A stretch of DNA of 64,000 nucleotides from Phaeobacter sp. 22II1-1F12B. GTDB taxonomy: Bacteria; Pseudomonadota; Alphaproteobacteria; Rhodobacterales; Rhodobacteraceae. Shown here one piece after another: positions 18,817-28,101 of the stretch (position 1 is the first letter of the stretch; the number at the start of each line of letters is the position of its first letter). The position numbers were made by a program, and so were the translations under genes. The notes below the pieces were generated by a model, which worked only from the letters and a program-made list of their open reading frames with translations, searched no databases and was not told the DNA's origin. The stretch is from positions 310,001-374,000 of the forward strand of contig NZ_AQQP01000003.1 in the NCBI RefSeq assembly GCF_002210165.1, given 5' to 3'.

Positions 18817-19008
18817 TCAGTTTCCTGAGACCTCTCCTTCGATCGCCTGCCCGTTCGGCAGTTCGATCCGGACATCAGGCTGATCCGCGGTGGGAATACC
18901 GCCGCCGAAAACGATCCAGCCGAGAACACCCAGCGCCACGACGACGCCGCCAAGAATGAATGCGAGCGCGCCGTTGGACGACCGTCCGCTTTCTGTTGAG
19001 TAAGCCAT
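18817..19008 (-). CDS. Small single-helix membrane protein, 63 aa
   Basis: AGGAG seven bases before the ATG and a following terminator support a real gene. The product has a polar N-terminus (MAYSTESGRSSNG), one Gly/Val-rich transmembrane helix (LAFILGGVVVALGVLGWIVF) and a short acidic outer tail (PDVRIELPNGQAIEGEVSGN). Proteins of this type are frequent, uncharacterised small proteins in Rhodobacteraceae. It lies between soxB and soxD together with another small membrane-protein gene; any link to sarcosine oxidation is only positional. Confidence 0.75.
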   Translation of the reverse strand: MAYSTESGRSSNGALAFILGGVVVALGVLGWIVFGGGIPTADQPDVRIELPNGQAIEGEVSGN

Positions 19009-19167
19009 GCCTGCTCTCCTGTGTCTGTTACTGGAGATATAACAAAGCCTGAATACTTTCGGTTCCCGGCACGACGGAAAAAGACGCGCGATTTCCGAGT
19101 CTTCCGCTGCGTTACCGGGGCACGCGGAAATGCGTTTCGGCCTTTTTTCGAAGGCGTTTCAGGACTG

Positions 19168-19329
19168 TCAGCACAGAAGGAAATAGACCGCGAGCGCTGC
19201 CACGCAGACGAGTTGCGACAGGAGAATCCAGATACCCTTTTTGGCCGCTGCAAGACTGAAGCGTCGCGCCTGACGCCGGGGTCCGCGACGGTGCGGGTCA
19301 ACTTTGTTAAGCAGGATCGGTCCGAACAT
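19168..19329 (-). CDS. Small membrane protein, 53 aa
   Basis: Translating the minus strand from ATG at 19329 (preceded by GAAGG with 8-base spacing) gives a 53-aa product. The first 30 residues are strongly basic (DPHRRGPRRQARRF) and are followed by one hydrophobic helix (IWILLSQLVCVAALAVYF) ending LLC. The basic-in, hydrophobic-out pattern is typical of a small inner-membrane protein. It is 112 bp downstream of soxB on the same strand. Function unknown. Confidence 0.55.
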   Translation of the reverse strand: MFGPILLNKVDPHRRGPRRQARRFSLAAAKKGIWILLSQLVCVAALAVYFLLC

Positions 19330-19441
19330 CTTATTGCCTTCAAGTGCCCCCCCGGATGCTTAACGCAATCTTCGATTGCGAAGTTCCAATGGAGCACGCC
19401 ACTACCGATAGTTCGGTGGGCGGCATATGCCTCTCGGCCGG

Positions 19442-20686
19442 TCAATGTGCAACCCCGGCGGCCACGCTTTCGTCTATAAATTTTCCTATACGAAACCTGT
19501 CCAGCGAGAATTCTTCGGCGAGCGCGGACTGCCCTGCGGCCATCAGTTCGGCCATGGCCCAGCCTGAGCCCGGAATGGCCTTGAAGCCACCTGTGCCCCA
19601 GCCGCAATTGATGAAACATCCCTGAAGCGGGGTTTTGGATATGATCGGAGAGCGATCACCCGTCACATCGACGATCCCGCCCCACTGGCGGAGCATCTTG
19701 AGCCGGGAGATCATGGGGAAGGTTTCGACGAGGGCCCGGACGGTTTCCTCGATATGGTGGAAACTGCCGCGCTGCGTGTAGTTGTTGAAACTGTCGGTAC
19801 CGCCGCCAATCACCATTTCGCCCTTGTCGGATTGGCTCATATAGCCGTGCACGGTGTTGGCCATGACAACCACGTCCATGCAGGGCTTGATCGGTTCGGA
19901 GACCAGCGCCTGAAGGGCGACGGATTCCAGTGGCAGCCTGAAACCGGCCATATCCGCAAGACGACCGGAATGGCCCGCGACGACGATACCCAGCTTGGAA
20001 CAGTCGATGGGGCCTTTCGTTGTCTCGACGCCGCGCACCTGCCCTTCTTCCTGACGGATTCCGGTCACTTCGCATTTCTGGATGATGTCCATGCCCATGT
20101 CGGAACAGGCGCGGGCATATCCCCAGGCGACCGCATCGTGGCGCGCGGTCCCCCCGCGCGGCTGCCAGAGCGCGCCCAGAACGGGATAGCGCGGCCCGTC
20201 GATATTCATGATCGGGCAGAGCTCTTTAACCTCGCGCGCGGAGATAAACCGCGTATCGACGCCTTGCAGCGCGTTTGCGTGGGCAGTTCTTTGATATCCG
20301 CGTATCTCGTGCTGTGTCTGCGCCAGCATCATCACGCCGCGCGGGCTGAACATGACATTGTAGTTCAGATCCTGGCTGAGCGTTTCGTAGAGGCTGCGTG
20401 ACTTTTCGTAGATCGCCGCCGAAGGGTCCTGCAGGTAGTTCGAGCGGATGATCGTCGTGTTGCGGCCCGTATTACCGCCGCCCAGCCAGCCCTTTTCGAT
20501 AACCGCGACATTGGTGATGCCAAAATTTTTACCAAGGTAATAGGCAGTTGCCAGCCCGTGCCCGCCCGCCCCGATGATCACCACGTCGTAACGGCGTCGC
20601 GGTTCCGGGCTTTTCCAGGCGCGTTCCCAACCGGAATGAAATCGAAGAGCTTCGCGGGCGATGGCAAAAGCAGAGTAACGTTTCAT
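19442..20686 (-). CDS. soxB: Sarcosine oxidase subunit beta
   Basis: Catalytic FAD/FMN-carrying beta subunit of heterotetrameric sarcosine oxidase, 414 aa, normal length. The dinucleotide-binding motif VVIIGAGGHGLATAYYLG (about 35) and GGGNTGRNTTIIRSNYL are diagnostic; the conserved histidine region near FSPRGVMML and the C-terminal INCGWGTGGFKAIPGSG also match. It is oriented with the other sox genes but about 1 kb from soxD. A short region divergent from ccmI carries the promoter. Confidence 0.96.
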   Translation of the reverse strand: MKRYSAFAIAREALRFHSGWERAWKSPEPRRRYDVVIIGAGGHGLATAYYLGKNFGITNVAVIEKGWLGGGNTGRNTTIIRSNYLQDPSAAIYEKSRSLYETLSQDLNYNVMFSPRGVMMLAQTQHEIRGYQRTAHANALQGVDTRFISAREVKELCPIMNIDGPRYPVLGALWQPRGGTARHDAVAWGYARACSDMGMDIIQKCEVTGIRQEEGQVRGVETTKGPIDCSKLGIVVAGHSGRLADMAGFRLPLESVALQALVSEPIKPCMDVVVMANTVHGYMSQSDKGEMVIGGGTDSFNNYTQRGSFHHIEETVRALVETFPMISRLKMLRQWGGIVDVTGDRSPIISKTPLQGCFINCGWGTGGFKAIPGSGWAMAELMAAGQSALAEEFSLDRFRIGKFIDESVAAGVAH

Positions 20687-20890
20687 TCAGAAGCTCCCGG
20701 ACTGGATTCGAATGCTGGTCGTTCCATTCTTGCGTCTGCGGGCCGGGAACGAAAGACCCGAGGTCACGCAAATTTGCCGGAGCGACACTTTGCCAAGCAT
20801 AATTCGGCGTGATCAATTGGAACATGTGCCGCTTTGTCCCTTTTTCGCCGGTCGTCAGGGGTCTAGATAGGCGTCAGAGCAGGAGAACGC

Positions 20891-22138
20891 ATGTCATTCT
20901 GGATCATCACCTTGTTGCTGGCGCTGAGCGTCTCGCTTTTATTGGCTTTGGCCTTGCTGCGCGGATCGCGGATGCGATCGGCCTCGGACAGCGAAGGCTA
21001 TGACGTACAGGTCTATCGCGATCAGCTGGCCGAGGTGGAACGCGACCTTGCCCGTGGCGTGATCGGCGCCGAGGATGCAGAGCGCGTCCGAACCGAAGTG
21101 TCCCGGCGCATTCTTGCCGCCGATGCCGAAAAACGCGGTGCGCGCACGGCAAGCGAGGCTGCGCCGACCCTGTCCTGGGCCATGGCTGCGGTGCTGGTGG
21201 CGGTTATCGTGGCGGGCAGTTTTTTCCTTTACCGCGATCTGGGCGCGCCGGGATATGGCGACCTGAGCCTTGAGCGCCGGGTTGCGATGGCGGAGGAACT
21301 GCGCGCGTCGCGACCCGATCAGGCCACCGCCGAAGCGAGCGTGCCCGACCAGCCCGCGCCCGCCAACCTGACCGAGGAATACAAGAACCTTGTGGCAGAG
21401 CTGCGCGAGACCGTGGCAAGCCGCCCCGACGACCTGACCGGACAATCGCTTTTGGCGCGTCACGAGGCCGCCAGCGGAAACTTTGAGGCGGCCTATGCGG
21501 CGCAAAAACGTGTCATCGCGCTGAAAGGCGAAGATGCCGGGTCGGAAGATTTTACCTATCTTGCCGATATGCTGATCCTTGCGGCGGGCGGTTATGTCTC
21601 GCCCGAGGCAGAGGACGCGCTGGAAAAAGCGCTCTCGCTTGCCCCGCGCAATGGCGCGGCCCAGTATTACTGGGGTCTGATGATGGTGCAGACCGGCCGC
21701 CCCGATCAGGCATTCCGGATCTGGAACAGCCTGCTGAGGCAGAGCCCGGCAGACGCGCCCTGGGTCCCGCCGATCCGCGAGCAGATCACCCGCGTCGCAC
21801 GCGAGGCAGGTGTAAACTTTACAATGCCGCCCGAACCGCAGACAGGCGGCACCCAGCTGCGCGGCCCCAGCGCGGAAGATGTCGAGGCGACACGGGATAT
21901 GACCCCCGAGGACCGTCAGGCGATGATCGAAGGCATGGTGCAGGGGCTGGCCGCGCGGCTTGCCGATGAGGGCGGACCGCCCGAAGAATGGGCGCGCTTG
22001 ATTTCAGCCCTTGGCGTTCTGGGCGACCTCGATCAGGCGCGGGCGATCTATGACAATGCCCGGTCGGCCTTTGCCGGAGAGGACGCGGCGCTTGCGCAGA
22101 TCGAAGCGGCGGCAGACAGAGCGGGGATTGCCGAATGA
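20891..22138 (+). CDS. ccmI: c-type cytochrome biogenesis protein CcmI (CycH)
   Basis: Apocytochrome c chaperone of the Ccm system I, 415 aa. It has two N-terminal membrane helices (about 2-26 and 95-115) separated by a cytoplasmic coiled-coil loop (YDVQVYRDQLAEVERDLARG), a hallmark of CcmI. A periplasmic TPR-containing domain with proline/alanine-rich spacers follows. It overlaps ruvX by 4 bp (ATGA). The other ccm genes are not in the window. Confidence 0.93.
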   Translation: MSFWIITLLLALSVSLLLALALLRGSRMRSASDSEGYDVQVYRDQLAEVERDLARGVIGAEDAERVRTEVSRRILAADAEKRGARTASEAAPTLSWAMAAVLVAVIVAGSFFLYRDLGAPGYGDLSLERRVAMAEELRASRPDQATAEASVPDQPAPANLTEEYKNLVAELRETVASRPDDLTGQSLLARHEAASGNFEAAYAAQKRVIALKGEDAGSEDFTYLADMLILAAGGYVSPEAEDALEKALSLAPRNGAAQYYWGLMMVQTGRPDQAFRIWNSLLRQSPADAPWVPPIREQITRVAREAGVNFTMPPEPQTGGTQLRGPSAEDVEATRDMTPEDRQAMIEGMVQGLAARLADEGGPPEEWARLISALGVLGDLDQARAIYDNARSAFAGEDAALAQIEAAADRAGIAE

Positions 22139-22617
22139 TCTATGACGAGTTCGAGGAATTCGCTGCCGCCTGCCCCCAGATGCGCGGGCTGATGGGGCTG
22201 GACCTTGGCGACAAGACCATCGGTGTCGCGGTGTCCGATCTGTTCGGTTCCGTCGCGACGCCGCTTGAGACGGTGAAACGGCGCAAGTTCACGCTGGACG
22301 CCGCCCGGCTTGTCGAACTCGTCGAGGCCCGGCAGATCGGCGCCATCGTGCTTGGCCTGCCCCGCAACATGGACGGCACCGAGGGGCCGCGCTGTCAGTC
22401 GACCCGCGCCTTTGCCCGCAACCTCGTTCGCTTGATCGAGATGCCCATCGGCTTTTGGGACGAGCGTCTGAGCACGGTGGCCGCCGAGCGCGCGCTGCTC
22501 GAGGCGGATACGTCTCGCAAGCGCCGAGCCGAGGTCATCGATCACGTCGCCGCCAGCTATATCCTGCAGGGCGCGCTGGACCGGATCGGGCATCTCAAGC
22601 GGGAGAATGCATCGTGA
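22135..22617 (+). CDS. ruvX: Holliday junction resolvase RuvX (YqgF)
   Basis: RNase H-fold nuclease of 160 aa, also implicated in 16S rRNA 5' processing (YqgF). The catalytic region GLDLGDKTIGVAVSD, the ETVKRRKF segment and the conserved VLGLPRNMDGTEG motif are present; the C-terminal HVAASYILQGALD supplies the last acidic-neighbourhood segment. It is coupled upstream to ccmI and downstream to the DUF1289 gene by overlapping start and stop codons. Confidence 0.94.
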   Translation: MIYDEFEEFAAACPQMRGLMGLDLGDKTIGVAVSDLFGSVATPLETVKRRKFTLDAARLVELVEARQIGAIVLGLPRNMDGTEGPRCQSTRAFARNLVRLIEMPIGFWDERLSTVAAERALLEADTSRKRRAEVIDHVAASYILQGALDRIGHLKRENAS

Positions 22618-22844
22618 AACCGCCGGTCTGGACACGCAACGAGATCGAAAGCCCCTGCGTGCAGATCTGCGTCATCCATCCGGCAGAGCGGATTTGCACC
22701 GGCTGCTATCGCACGATTGAAGAAATCGCCCGCTGGTCGCGGATGGAGCCGGAAGAGCGCCGGACGATCATGCAGGAATTGCCGTCACGCGCGCCAAAGC
22801 TTGCAAAACGGCGCGGCGGACGGGCTGCCCGACTGAAACGCTAG
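22614..22844 (+). CDS. DUF1289 small cysteine-rich protein
   Basis: Starts at a GTG that overlaps the ruvX TGA (GTGA). The 76-aa product has the DUF1289 signature SPCVQICVIHPAERICTGCY followed by RTIEEIARWSRM. The four spaced Cys residues probably bind a metal. Family function is unknown. It is the third gene of a coupled ccmI-ruvX-DUF1289 operon. Confidence 0.9.
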   Translation: MKPPVWTRNEIESPCVQICVIHPAERICTGCYRTIEEIARWSRMEPEERRTIMQELPSRAPKLAKRRGGRAARLKR

Positions 22845-23632
22845 TCGTTCTTTAGCCACTCGGCGACGCCGCCCGGCTTTGGCGGGCGGAAATAGGCGAT
22901 CATACGACCATCTGCCGAGGCTTGGGCGTCTGGCTGCCACGGGGCCACCCCGTGCAACGCAAGGCGGTGCAGCAGAACCGCCTGCCCCGGTTTCATGGGC
23001 AGTTCGACACGTGGACAAGTCTCGAAAACCTCGCGCCGGGCGGATTGGTAGGCTTCGGTCACGTCGATGCTCTCCCATTGCGCCGGCGGATAAGGCGAGA
23101 GCGCCTCAAGCAATCCACGCCTGATAATCGCAGGGCTACCCGACCAGACCACAAGGGGCGCGGCAGTCGCATCGGCCTCGGTCAGCGCAATGCCCAGGAT
23201 CCACGCGTGAGGTTCGCTGATAAAGCGACGCCGCTCTGGTCCCGTGGCAATGATCCCGTCGATATGTGCCGCATCGCGATTGAGGCGATAGCGGAAGGCA
23301 GCTGGCGTTTCACCATCTCGCGGTTTCGGATACCCGGGGTAAGTGATCGAGATTTGCGCAGGGTGAAGGTCTGACCAGACACCGGCGCTGCGCAGGAAGT
23401 CTACGGCAGTTCCCTGCAGCGGATCGGGCCCGTTGATGCGCCCCTCGGAATCATTGGGCAAGGCGTCGAGACCGACGAACCATGTGCCTTCGCACTGGAG
23501 CAGATGAGCAAGAGCCGGATCGCGTACGGCAGCACGCGCTGCTGGCAGCGCCGCCGAAACCCAGTCGATCAACTTCGTATCATGGTCAAACAGGCACCAA
23601 CCCAGTTCCGCGAGTTCTTGCGACTTGGTCAA
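22841..23632 (-). CDS. PhyH-like Fe(II)/2-oxoglutarate dioxygenase
   Basis: A 263-aa protein with an apparent facial triad of the phytanoyl-CoA-dioxygenase superfamily: HxD in DAAHIDGII (about 121-124), the distal His in LLHRLALHGVAPW (about 230), and an Arg in GRMIAYFRP that could bind 2-oxoglutarate. The substrate is unknown. Convergent with the DUF1289 gene by 4 bp and close downstream of dusA on the same strand. Confidence 0.75.
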   Translation of the reverse strand: MTKSQELAELGWCLFDHDTKLIDWVSAALPAARAAVRDPALAHLLQCEGTWFVGLDALPNDSEGRINGPDPLQGTAVDFLRSAGVWSDLHPAQISITYPGYPKPRDGETPAAFRYRLNRDAAHIDGIIATGPERRRFISEPHAWILGIALTEADATAAPLVVWSGSPAIIRRGLLEALSPYPPAQWESIDVTEAYQSARREVFETCPRVELPMKPGQAVLLHRLALHGVAPWQPDAQASADGRMIAYFRPPKPGGVAEWLKND

Positions 23633-23681
23633 AGTTTATGCCCCCGTGAACTATCAGGGATCGGATACGTGCCCGGCCGGA

Positions 23682-24689
23682 TCATCCGGCGTTTGCGAGT
23701 TCGACGGCTTCTTCGACCTGCGCGAGCGCCGCGATGACCAGATCGCCATTTGCGCCGGGCCTATGCGCGCCCTCTGAAAGAGTCCGCCGCCATGCCCGCG
23801 CACCGGGCCGCCCTGCAAACATGCCGAGCATGTGCCGCGTCACCTGATGGAGCTTACCGCCGTCGGCCAGATGGGCGGCGATGTAAGAAAGCATGGCGCG
23901 CACGACGTCCTCGGGTGAACGCGCAGGGCCGTCACCGTAGATTTCCGCATCGGCGGTGCTTAGCACCGTCGTCGGATCGTGATAGGCCGCGCGCCCGATC
24001 ATCACGCCATCTAGGCCCGCGTCGAGGAAACCGATCGCCTCTTGCAGGGTCTTGATACCGCCATTGATCGAAATGTGCAGGTCGGGAAACCGCTCGGCCA
24101 TGCGCAGGACAAGCGGATAGTCCAAGGGTGGAATATCCCGGTTTTCCTTTGGGCTAAGCCCCTGAAGCCAGGCCTTGCGTGCGTGTATGGTAACCCTCTT
24201 GCATCCTGCCGCCTCAATCCGGGACAGGAAATCCGGGAGCACGGTTTCAGGGTTCTGATCGTCAACACCAATGCGGCATTTGACCGTCACATCGACATTC
24301 ACCGCGTCTTTCATGGCAGTCACGCATCTGGCGACCAGATCGGGGTTTTCCATCAGAACCGCGCCGAAACTACCCGACTGGACGCGATCCGACGGGCAGC
24401 CGCAGTTCAGGTTGATCTCATCATATCCTGCTTCGGCCCCTATTGCGGCTGCTTCGGCCAGTTCGACCGGATCAGAGCCACCAAGTTGCAATGCCACTGG
24501 ATGTTCGGACGGGTGATGCGCCAGCAGATGCAGCGCCTGTCCCCGCACCAGCGCCGGCGATGTCACCATTTCGGTATAGAGCAACGTATGCTGGCTGTAC
24601 TGGCGATGGAGGAACCGGCAATGCCGATCGGTCCAGTCCATCATCGGTGCGACGGAAAGGCGGGAAGCTGATCTGGCGTCTTTACTCAT
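23682..24689 (-). CDS. dusA: tRNA dihydrouridine synthase DusA
   Basis: FMN-dependent enzyme that reduces uridines in the tRNA D-loop. Motifs: LSVAPMMDWTDRHCRFLHR at the N-terminus, LNCGCPSDRVQSGSFGAVLM (with the catalytic Cys), VTIHARKAWLQGLSPKENRD, and GVMIGRAAYHDP. About 335 aa from MSKDARSASR, the usual DusA length. Upstream in-frame ATGs at 24731 and 24815 are possible, but the added residues do not look like DusA. The ribosome site is weak for all candidates. Confidence 0.93.
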   Translation of the reverse strand: MSKDARSASRLSVAPMMDWTDRHCRFLHRQYSQHTLLYTEMVTSPALVRGQALHLLAHHPSEHPVALQLGGSDPVELAEAAAIGAEAGYDEINLNCGCPSDRVQSGSFGAVLMENPDLVARCVTAMKDAVNVDVTVKCRIGVDDQNPETVLPDFLSRIEAAGCKRVTIHARKAWLQGLSPKENRDIPPLDYPLVLRMAERFPDLHISINGGIKTLQEAIGFLDAGLDGVMIGRAAYHDPTTVLSTADAEIYGDGPARSPEDVVRAMLSYIAAHLADGGKLHQVTRHMLGMFAGRPGARAWRRTLSEGAHRPGANGDLVIAALAQVEEAVELANAG

Positions 24690-25013
24690 TGCGGCATCGG
24701 ACTCCGGTTTTGCCTTGCCCCGTTTGCCCATGGCTTCAAGGCGACGGATACTGGCGTTTGAAGCGGGATCATCTCTCAAAAACGCGGCCAAAACGCAACC
24801 GGTTTGAGTTCCCAAGCCCGTGACCGGCCAACCTCGCGGCCAGTGTCGGTGAAACTACCGGGTTCGAGGCACCTGAACCGGGGAACAAGCAAAACCAGCC
24901 GATTTGGCTTTGTGCTTGCTGACAAGTGCCTTACGATCACATCAATCGAATTTTTTTACTTACTTAATTTTCCGAAGCCGGAAGACCGGCTTTTATGCGA
25001 AGTGGAGGCAAAC

Positions 25014-25973
25014 GTGGCCCCAAATGCGGAAATCGCCGTTATTATCGCGGCCTATAACGCAAGCGAGACCATTCTTCGGGCGATACATTCGGCGCTGGCG
25101 CAGACGGCGAAGGTCGAAGTGATCGTCGTCGATGATTGCTCGCAGGATGATACGGTCGCGGTTGCCAAATCTGTGGAAGATTCGAGGCTTACGGTCATTT
25201 CCCAGTCAAGGAACATGGGCGCCGGGTCGACGCGCAACCATGGTATCGAGGCCAGTAAGGCACCATGGCTGGCGGTGCTCGATTCAGATGACTTCATGGC
25301 ACCCGACCGTCTGGAATTGCTTTTGGCCGAGGCCACGGCTTGCGGTGCGGATTTCTTGGCGGACGATATCTATCGTGTCACCAACAGCGATCTGAATTCG
25401 ACGCGGAACCCGTTGTGGCAGGTGAACGGCACGACCCCAGAGCGGATCACGTTCGAGAAATTCGTGGATGGAAACCGCCGCAATCGCCACGGAAACCGGG
25501 GCGAGCTTGGCTTCGTAAAACCGCTGATGAACAGAAGTTTCATGGAGCGCAACGGGCTGCGCTATGCGGAGGGGATGCGGCTTGCAGAGGACTACCTTTT
25601 ATATGCCGAAGCGCTGGCAGCAGGCTGCAACTTTCAGCTGGTTGGCCCAAAAGGCTACTTTGCCATGCATCGCGACGATTCACTGAGTTCGAACCATACG
25701 ACGGCAGACCTTGGAGCCATTGTCGCGGTCGACCGCGCGCTTCTGACCCGCTCCGGCCTTTCAGAACGGGATAAGGCTGCGCTGCGGCGGCACCTGACAG
25801 ATGTACGCAAGGAATGGGCATGGCGCCGGACGATAGACGCGGTCAAGGCGCGGGACCTTGCCGATATTGCCTCTCTGGCCGTCGAACCGCCGGCGGTTTC
25901 GCTTTCAGTCATGGGAAAGCTGCTTGAACAGGTCTGGTTGCGCGGGCGGCGGCGCTTGACCGGCGAGACCTAG
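25014..25973 (+). CDS. Family 2 glycosyltransferase (ExoU/ExoW-like)
   Basis: Inverting or retaining GT-A fold glycosyltransferase, 319 aa. The open frame extends to 24804, but a GTG at 25014 with GGAGG five bases upstream gives MAPNAEIAVIIAAYNASETI, the normal GT2 beginning. The DxD-like motif is VLDSDD (about 92). It is paralogous to the GT2 gene at 60883-61875: both share AAYNA, LDSDD...APDRL and GELGFVKPLMNRS-like versus GEVSFGYAKPVIRRD segments. It marks the left edge of the EPS locus and is convergent with the GT4 gene by 4 bp. Confidence 0.87.
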   Translation: MAPNAEIAVIIAAYNASETILRAIHSALAQTAKVEVIVVDDCSQDDTVAVAKSVEDSRLTVISQSRNMGAGSTRNHGIEASKAPWLAVLDSDDFMAPDRLELLLAEATACGADFLADDIYRVTNSDLNSTRNPLWQVNGTTPERITFEKFVDGNRRNRHGNRGELGFVKPLMNRSFMERNGLRYAEGMRLAEDYLLYAEALAAGCNFQLVGPKGYFAMHRDDSLSSNHTTADLGAIVAVDRALLTRSGLSERDKAALRRHLTDVRKEWAWRRTIDAVKARDLADIASLAVEPPAVSLSVMGKLLEQVWLRGRRRLTGET

Positions 25974-27100
25974 GGTTTGCGGGCCGCCAACATTTCGGCC
26001 ACGAAAGCCTGCGTGTCGGCGACGGTTTCAAGGTAGATTGAATCGGGCAGCGCAAGCAGAGCTTCGCTTTTGCGCGTGATCGCTTCGGGATGGTCGAGAA
26101 GGTGCTGAACCAACTCTGGCACCGTGGCTTCGGGCGGGTCGTCAAAACACCACCCCGCCTGATTTCTTTTGACCCATGCGCCGGTTTCGGTTCCCGAGGG
26201 TGCCAGCGCCGGTGTTGCGTAATATCCCCCTTCGTAGATTCGGTTCGGCAGCAGCCAGACCGAGTTATGCCCGGCTTCGTACCAGTCGGCGGCCCAGACG
26301 ACATCGAGATCCTCGTAAATGCGTGGCAGGTCCTGCGCCCCGTCGTAGCGCCCAAAATAGGTCGTGCGTTCCGCACCGACGATGTCGGCCTCGAAATTCG
26401 GAAAGACACCGGGGGCCGGATAGCCGTGGAGCCGGATGTCGACGCGATCTCCGAAAGTCTTGCCAACCATGGCCAGCAAATCAAAGGAGCGGCGGCAGCG
26501 CAGATTCCCTACCCAGCCGATACGCAAGGGCGCGTGCGGTTGCTTGGCTTGGTCCGGACGAGGCTGCGCATCCTCTGCCAGCAATCGGTTTTCGAGCAGA
26601 CGGCCGCGATAGAGACCCGGGTGACGCTGCGCGAAATACGCGCTTTCAAAACGCGGCGACGAATAGACGAGCATATCGCTGCGGTTGATCAGCGCGCCCT
26701 CAACACGGCGCAAAAGGCGCGAGGCTTTGCCATCGCCGATCAGCTTGGTGTGAATGTCGAGGCATTCGTAGATGATCGGCACCTCAAGCCGGTTGCGTCT
26801 GGCAAAGGCATGGGCGCAGGCGAGCATATCGAGATTGCGGGCATAGATAAGGTCGACCGCACCCAATTCGGGATGGCTTTGGTGCGACAGGGCAAAGCTT
26901 TTCAGCAATGGCCGAAGGCGTCCCGCATAGTCATTGTCGCGCGTTTCACCGAGGGAGATCCATTGAAATTCCGCTTCTTTTGCGGCGCCCCGGTGGGGCA
27001 TGATTCCGATAACCTCGCATCCGGCCTGCATAAAGGCCCCTGCCCGTTTTCGAACGGCTGGTTCATTCAGGTTGTGGCCGAAGAAGGCGATCCGTGTCAT
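25970..27100 (-). CDS. GT4-type glycosyltransferase
   Basis: A 376-aa GT-B glycosyltransferase. The N-terminal MTRIAFFGHNLNEPAVRKRA and the YARNLDMLACAHAFARR, IIYECLDIH segments resemble group-1 transferases of polysaccharide loci. The C-terminal half has GWVGNLRCRRSF and IYEGGYYATPALAPSG in place of the EX7E neighbourhood. Its ATG overlaps the stop of the ExoA-like gene by 4 bp, so it is the last cistron of a three-transferase operon. The sugar transferred is unknown. Confidence 0.83.
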   Translation of the reverse strand: MTRIAFFGHNLNEPAVRKRAGAFMQAGCEVIGIMPHRGAAKEAEFQWISLGETRDNDYAGRLRPLLKSFALSHQSHPELGAVDLIYARNLDMLACAHAFARRNRLEVPIIYECLDIHTKLIGDGKASRLLRRVEGALINRSDMLVYSSPRFESAYFAQRHPGLYRGRLLENRLLAEDAQPRPDQAKQPHAPLRIGWVGNLRCRRSFDLLAMVGKTFGDRVDIRLHGYPAPGVFPNFEADIVGAERTTYFGRYDGAQDLPRIYEDLDVVWAADWYEAGHNSVWLLPNRIYEGGYYATPALAPSGTETGAWVKRNQAGWCFDDPPEATVPELVQHLLDHPEAITRKSEALLALPDSIYLETVADTQAFVAEMLAARKP

Positions 27101-28101
27101 CGCTCCCTGCCCCGAACAAGTCGCGAGAGAAAGCCCAGGCCCCAGGAAACATGCATGATACCGGCGGCGACACCAGCCAGTAGCCCCTTGGGGGAGTCAT
27201 GAGAATAAGCGACGCGGGCGCTCACGAAAGCCAGGCCAAGCAGATAGATGACAGAGGGCAGCAGCAACCACGGCTGACCGATTATCGCCCCCAGCAGGCC
27301 GATCAGAAGGGCCAGCACGATCAGAACCGGCGCGAGCTGTCGTAGCTTTGGCCTTTGACCGTGACGCAGGCATGTCGTCGCACGCCCATAGCCGTAGCGA
27401 AAATATTGCTGCCAGAGACGGTGCGGTTTGTCGCGCGGGAAATACGTGACGCGGTTATCGCAATCCAACCAGATCCGGCCGCCGTTGCCGGTAATCCGTT
27501 GATCCAACTCGGCATCTTCATTGGCGACCATGGTTTCGTCATAGCCTCCAACCGCGCGAAAAGCGTCAAGCCGGAAGGCGGCGTGGTGGCCGTGGTCGAC
27601 ATAACCTGAAATCCGCCCTGCTCGGTGCGCGGAGCCTCCGGTGCCATAGGGGGTGTTGGACACCCATGCGACTGATATAGCAAAAGCCGCCGGGCTTGCA
27701 GGTTCGGAATCCAGCGGCACGACGACCGATGCAGCATCCTTGGCATCCAGAACGGCGACCAACCGCGAGACATAGCCTGCGGGATAAACCGCGTGGCAAT
27801 CGCAGCGCACCAGTATCTCGCGATCGGACCACACGGGATCGAGGGCCAGGTTCATGGCTGCCGACTGGAGGCGTTTGGGATTATCCAGCAACTGGATATT
27901 CGGGAATTCGGCGCTCAGTTTAGTGACGATTTCCCGAGTCGTATCCGTACTGCCGCCATCGGCGACGCAGACCGTGGCCGTTCTGGCCAGTTCGTCATGC
28001 TTGAGGATCGACCGGAGGCAAAGCTCGATATGCGCTTCTTCGTTCAGGGCGGGGATGAGAACCAGAACTTTTGAACCCTGGCCGACAGTGGCATCTAGCA
28101 C
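27097..28101 (-). CDS. exoA: ExoA-like family 2 glycosyltransferase (succinoglycan type)
   Basis: Membrane-anchored GT2 of 334 aa resembling ExoA, which adds an early sugar to the lipid-linked repeat. It has VLVLIPALNEEAHIELCLRS, CVADGGSTDTT, a HAVYPAGYV segment, GGSAHR and a QYFRYGYGRA motif. Three to four C-terminal hydrophobic helices follow. A long open frame runs to 28251, but a GTG at 28101 overlaps the upstream stop (GTGCTAG) and is preceded by GAGG. The shorter start avoids a 157-bp overlap. Confidence 0.87.
   Translation of the reverse strand: MLDATVGQGSKVLVLIPALNEEAHIELCLRSILKHDELARTATVCVADGGSTDTTREIVTKLSAEFPNIQLLDNPKRLQSAAMNLALDPVWSDREILVRCDCHAVYPAGYVSRLVAVLDAKDAASVVVPLDSEPASPAAFAISVAWVSNTPYGTGGSAHRAGRISGYVDHGHHAAFRLDAFRAVGGYDETMVANEDAELDQRITGNGGRIWLDCDNRVTYFPRDKPHRLWQQYFRYGYGRATTCLRHGQRPKLRQLAPVLIVLALLIGLLGAIIGQPWLLLPSVIYLLGLAFVSARVAYSHDSPKGLLAGVAAGIMHVSWGLGFLSRLVRGRER

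Noticed and set aside
18447-19619. A 390-aa minus-strand frame through the soxB-soxD gap
   Set aside because: It runs through a terminator and two better-supported small genes, and its composition is Arg/Ser-rich.
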